From assembly GCA_032173965.1 (NCBI GenBank), contig JAVUNC010000004.1, positions 20,747,001 to 20,811,000 on the forward strand: a DNA stretch of 64,000 nucleotides. The letters are read 5' to 3'. Positions 61,717 to 64,000 of the stretch are shown piece by piece. Positions within the stretch are counted from its first letter, which is position 1, and every line of letters begins with the position of its first letter. A program made the translations under genes and the position numbers. Source of the DNA: Sitta carolinensis. Lineage: Eukaryota; Chordata; Aves; Passeriformes; Sittidae. Below the pieces are notes generated by a model, which was given only the letters and a program-made list of their open reading frames with translations, was not told where the DNA came from and searched no databases.

Positions 61717-63506
61717 TTTCTTAGTTTGATCAGCCTAAGGAAGTGAGCTGGCTAGGTTTGAGATTGGCATTTTATTGGACCAATGAGAATGCATTTCTAG
61801 TTGTTATTCCCTCTGGAAGCAGCCCGGGCAGGTCTCTTTCCCCCCGGCTGTCAGAGCACACACCTCTGCCCTCTCTGCCCTGGGCTGAGTGGGGGGAGGC
61901 GGTGGCGGGCCGGGTGCGGGCTGGGCCCGCTCGGCCCAGCCGGGATTCTCCGCTCCTGGAGGGGTGGGAGTGGCTGCCAAGCCCTCCCCGAGGAACCCAC
62001 CGGGCCCGGCCGGGAGGGGCAAAGGAGCCGGCAGAGCCTGCAGAGCTTTTGTTCCAGTCGAACACCAAACCATGCTGGCCTGAGGCTGTGTCGGCATCGG
62101 GAGCGGCTGAGCATGGGGACAGCACCTGGATGGGCACCAAAGGAGCTGAGCATGGGGACAGCACCTGTATGGGCACCAAAGGAGCTGAGCATGGGGACAG
62201 CACCTGGATGGGCACCAAAGGAGCTGAGCATGGGGACAGCACCTGGATAGGCACCAAAGGAGCTGAGCATGGGGACAGCACCTGGATGGGCACCAAAGGA
62301 GCTGAGCATGGGGACAGCACCTGGATGGGCACCAAAGGAGCTGAGCATGGGGACAGCACCTGGATGGGCACCAAAGGAGCTGAGCATGGGGACAGCACCT
62401 GGATGGGCACCAAAGGAGCTGTGCAGCAGGACCAGCATCAGTGGCCCCTGTGGTTCATGCTAAAGGCAGCCCCAAAGAGCAGCCCTGACCTCTGTACCAA
62501 ACTGAGAGCAGCTGGCACAGCTCACATGGAGTCAGCAAAAAGAGCATATAGCCAGCAAAAAGACACAAAGAAAGAAAGCTTGTTTCTGATGCAAGACTTA
62601 GATGAAATTGTCTTTTTCTTTTTTTTTTTTTTTTTTTTCAGCGTTACAAAACTTTGTACTGGAAGAACACTAATTCTCTCTTAGGCTAAAAAAAAGAGAA
62701 GTGAAACTTTGTAAGAACAACCACATAAAATTGAAGTTGGTAAGAAAAGAGGTTTTAGATTGAAAAGATTTTGAAACGAAACGTTTATCTTAAGCTCAAG
62801 CTGTAAAATTCTTTTGTGAAGCTATGGTAAAGATATACTTGTTATATCAGACTTCGAATTTTCCCCCGTAAGTTCATGGAATGCTTTGGGGGTTGGTAGT
62901 GTTCTAGCCACAATCATGAGCAGAGGCACCAGTGTTAGAAGTTTGATGAGAAACCTCGGCCCCGGGGATAAAAGGGGAAGACCTCTGTTCCAGAGATGGG
63001 TGAAAGGATGCTAGAACGGCTCATCCTTAAAATAACACCCCAATAAGCTGATATGAACTGAAAACACAGTTGTGAGGAGAAACTGTGAAAGATGGGAAAG
63101 ACTTCACAAAGGCAAATCTCGGGCACCTTCAGTTTGTGAGAAAATGAAGCCACAAGAGTTCTTTTCTTGTGGGGAGCTTTCCACAGTATTAGCAAAAAAT
63201 ACTTTTCTCTCTAAATGAACTAAAGAAAGACTATTTGTAGAAGTAAAATATTGACTAAGATTTCTGAGTATTGTTGTCTTTACATTGTTAGTTAAGAGGA
63301 AAAAAGGGTTGTGGGGAGGGAAGAAGAGTGTTTTAAAGGTTCCATCCTCATTCTTGTTGTTTTTCTTTCTTTTAGTGTTAGTTAATAAAGTCTTATTATT
63401 TTTAAGCTTAAGCCTGCTTTGCTCTTAATTAGAACATTTGAAATTGGCAAAATTAAACCAAAACAAAATTGTTATTTCTGCCCAGTTTCAAATTAAAACT
63501 TCAACA
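61717..63506 (+). mobile_element. LTR-D: solo ERV LTR with 39-bp minisatellite
   Basis: Starts TTTCTTAGTTTG (decayed from a TGTC start) and ends ACTTCAACA, flanked by ACTTT at 61712-61716 and 63507-63511. AATAAA at 63384-63389 gives + orientation. Length 1,790 bp. A CCAAT-type box (GGACCAATGAG) is near 61777. A CpG-rich segment runs from 61900 to 62060, followed by the minisatellite and a T run near 62619-62638. It is closely similar to LTR-A through most of its length, in opposite orientation and about 43 kb away. No internal viral genes were seen. Confidence 0.87.
62106..62417 (+). repeat. 39-bp minisatellite inside LTR-D
   Basis: Eight units start GCTGAGCATGGGGACAGC at 62106, 62145, 62184, 62223, 62262, 62301, 62340 and 62379, then a degenerate end at 62418. 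Units differ by single bases (GTATGGGC in unit 2, GGATAGGC in unit 4). This is the reverse-complement match of the LTR-A array. Confidence 0.97.
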
Positions 63507-63511
63507 ACTTT
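63507..63511. repeat. Target-site duplication ACTTT, right copy, of LTR-D
   Basis: Same five bases as at 61712-61716. Confidence 0.72.
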
Positions 63512-64000
63512 GATCTTTAGTATTTACTGTTTAGAGGGGGAAACTAAGGTCTAGGAAGTTCCTAGTTCTGAATGTGCATTAAAAGATGCATAAATCAATC
63601 AGTTTAACTAGTATGCACAGGTAAAAACCCAAACTCATCAACATTTAAAATGATCATGTACAGCTTCATGAAACAAATGTCTTAGGTTAACAGTGAAGAA
63701 AAAAAGGAGAAAAAAGAGCTGATTTCTTATCAGAATATGAGTAGAAACACTCACATGATGCCAAAGAGATGTGCTAAATGTTGCCAATAATGACAAAATG
63801 CAGATCATCTACACAGGCCTAAATCCAGGCTAAGGAATATTTGGCCATGTGTATCCTCTGTGCAGTGCTGCAGTGTTCATGTATCAAAGAATGGCTGCAT
63901 CTTTGGAAAACTCTGAATCCTATGAATGCTAATGAGGCAGTGTGCAGAAGTCATAACTGTTGCTACTGTCAAGTGGCCATGAAAATGATTATCTGTTAAG
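63512..64000. other. Flank beyond LTR-D, nothing recognised
   Basis: AT-rich sequence to the window end with no frame or repeat I can name. Confidence 0.5.

Overview
This window is nuclear DNA of a bird, most likely an oscine passerine. It carries interrupted vertebrate coding sequence with canonical GT-AG introns, avian CR1 LINE fragments, avian-type endogenous-retrovirus LTRs, and a tRNA-Ile-headed SINE with a CR1-like tail at 40617-40762. That SINE architecture is the one known from songbirds (TguSINE1).

The only protein-coding gene I can support is the 3' two thirds of MYOM2 (M-protein, myomesin-2) on the + strand. Twenty-four coding exons run from 1255 to the stop codon at 49114-49116. 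They join in a single frame into 962 residues plus a stop. The visible protein holds fibronectin type III domains My5-My8 followed by Ig domains My9-My13, with the helical inter-Ig linkers encoded by their own very small exons. The N-terminal part (My1-My4, roughly 500 residues if length is as in mammals) lies upstream of the window. The 3' UTR has two AATAAA signals (49702 and 49838).

From about 49.9 kb to 64 kb I see no gene. The stretch contains long A/T homopolymers, a short ERV LTR at 56616-57190 and a long solo LTR at 61717-63506.

The accessory content is mainly LTRs. I could delimit four of them by 5-bp target-site duplications (TSDs): LTR-A 17751-19439 (AGAGT), LTR-B 35214-36555 (GTTGC), LTR-C 37642-39663 (CCATC) and LTR-D 61717-63506 (ACTTT). 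A fifth, LTR-E at 56616-57190, has an imperfect duplication (TTAAA/TCAAA). LTR-C is inserted inside an older, different LTR (about 37368-39991). A, C and D are one family, but they carry two different internal minisatellites at two different positions: 39-bp units in A and D, and 36/47-bp units in C. These arrays produce all the long open reading frames in the window; I regard those frames as non-coding. All LTRs inside MYOM2 introns lie antisense to the gene.

The points I would look at first are the double minisatellite expansion within one LTR family, the nested LTR with its exact junction, and coding exon 42765-42870. That exon begins with a perfect 5' splice-site consensus directly after its acceptor, so splicing rebuilds the upstream donor. 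This makes it a candidate recursive-splicing or skippable exon. I see no CRISPR, operon, prokaryotic feature or obviously new protein system.
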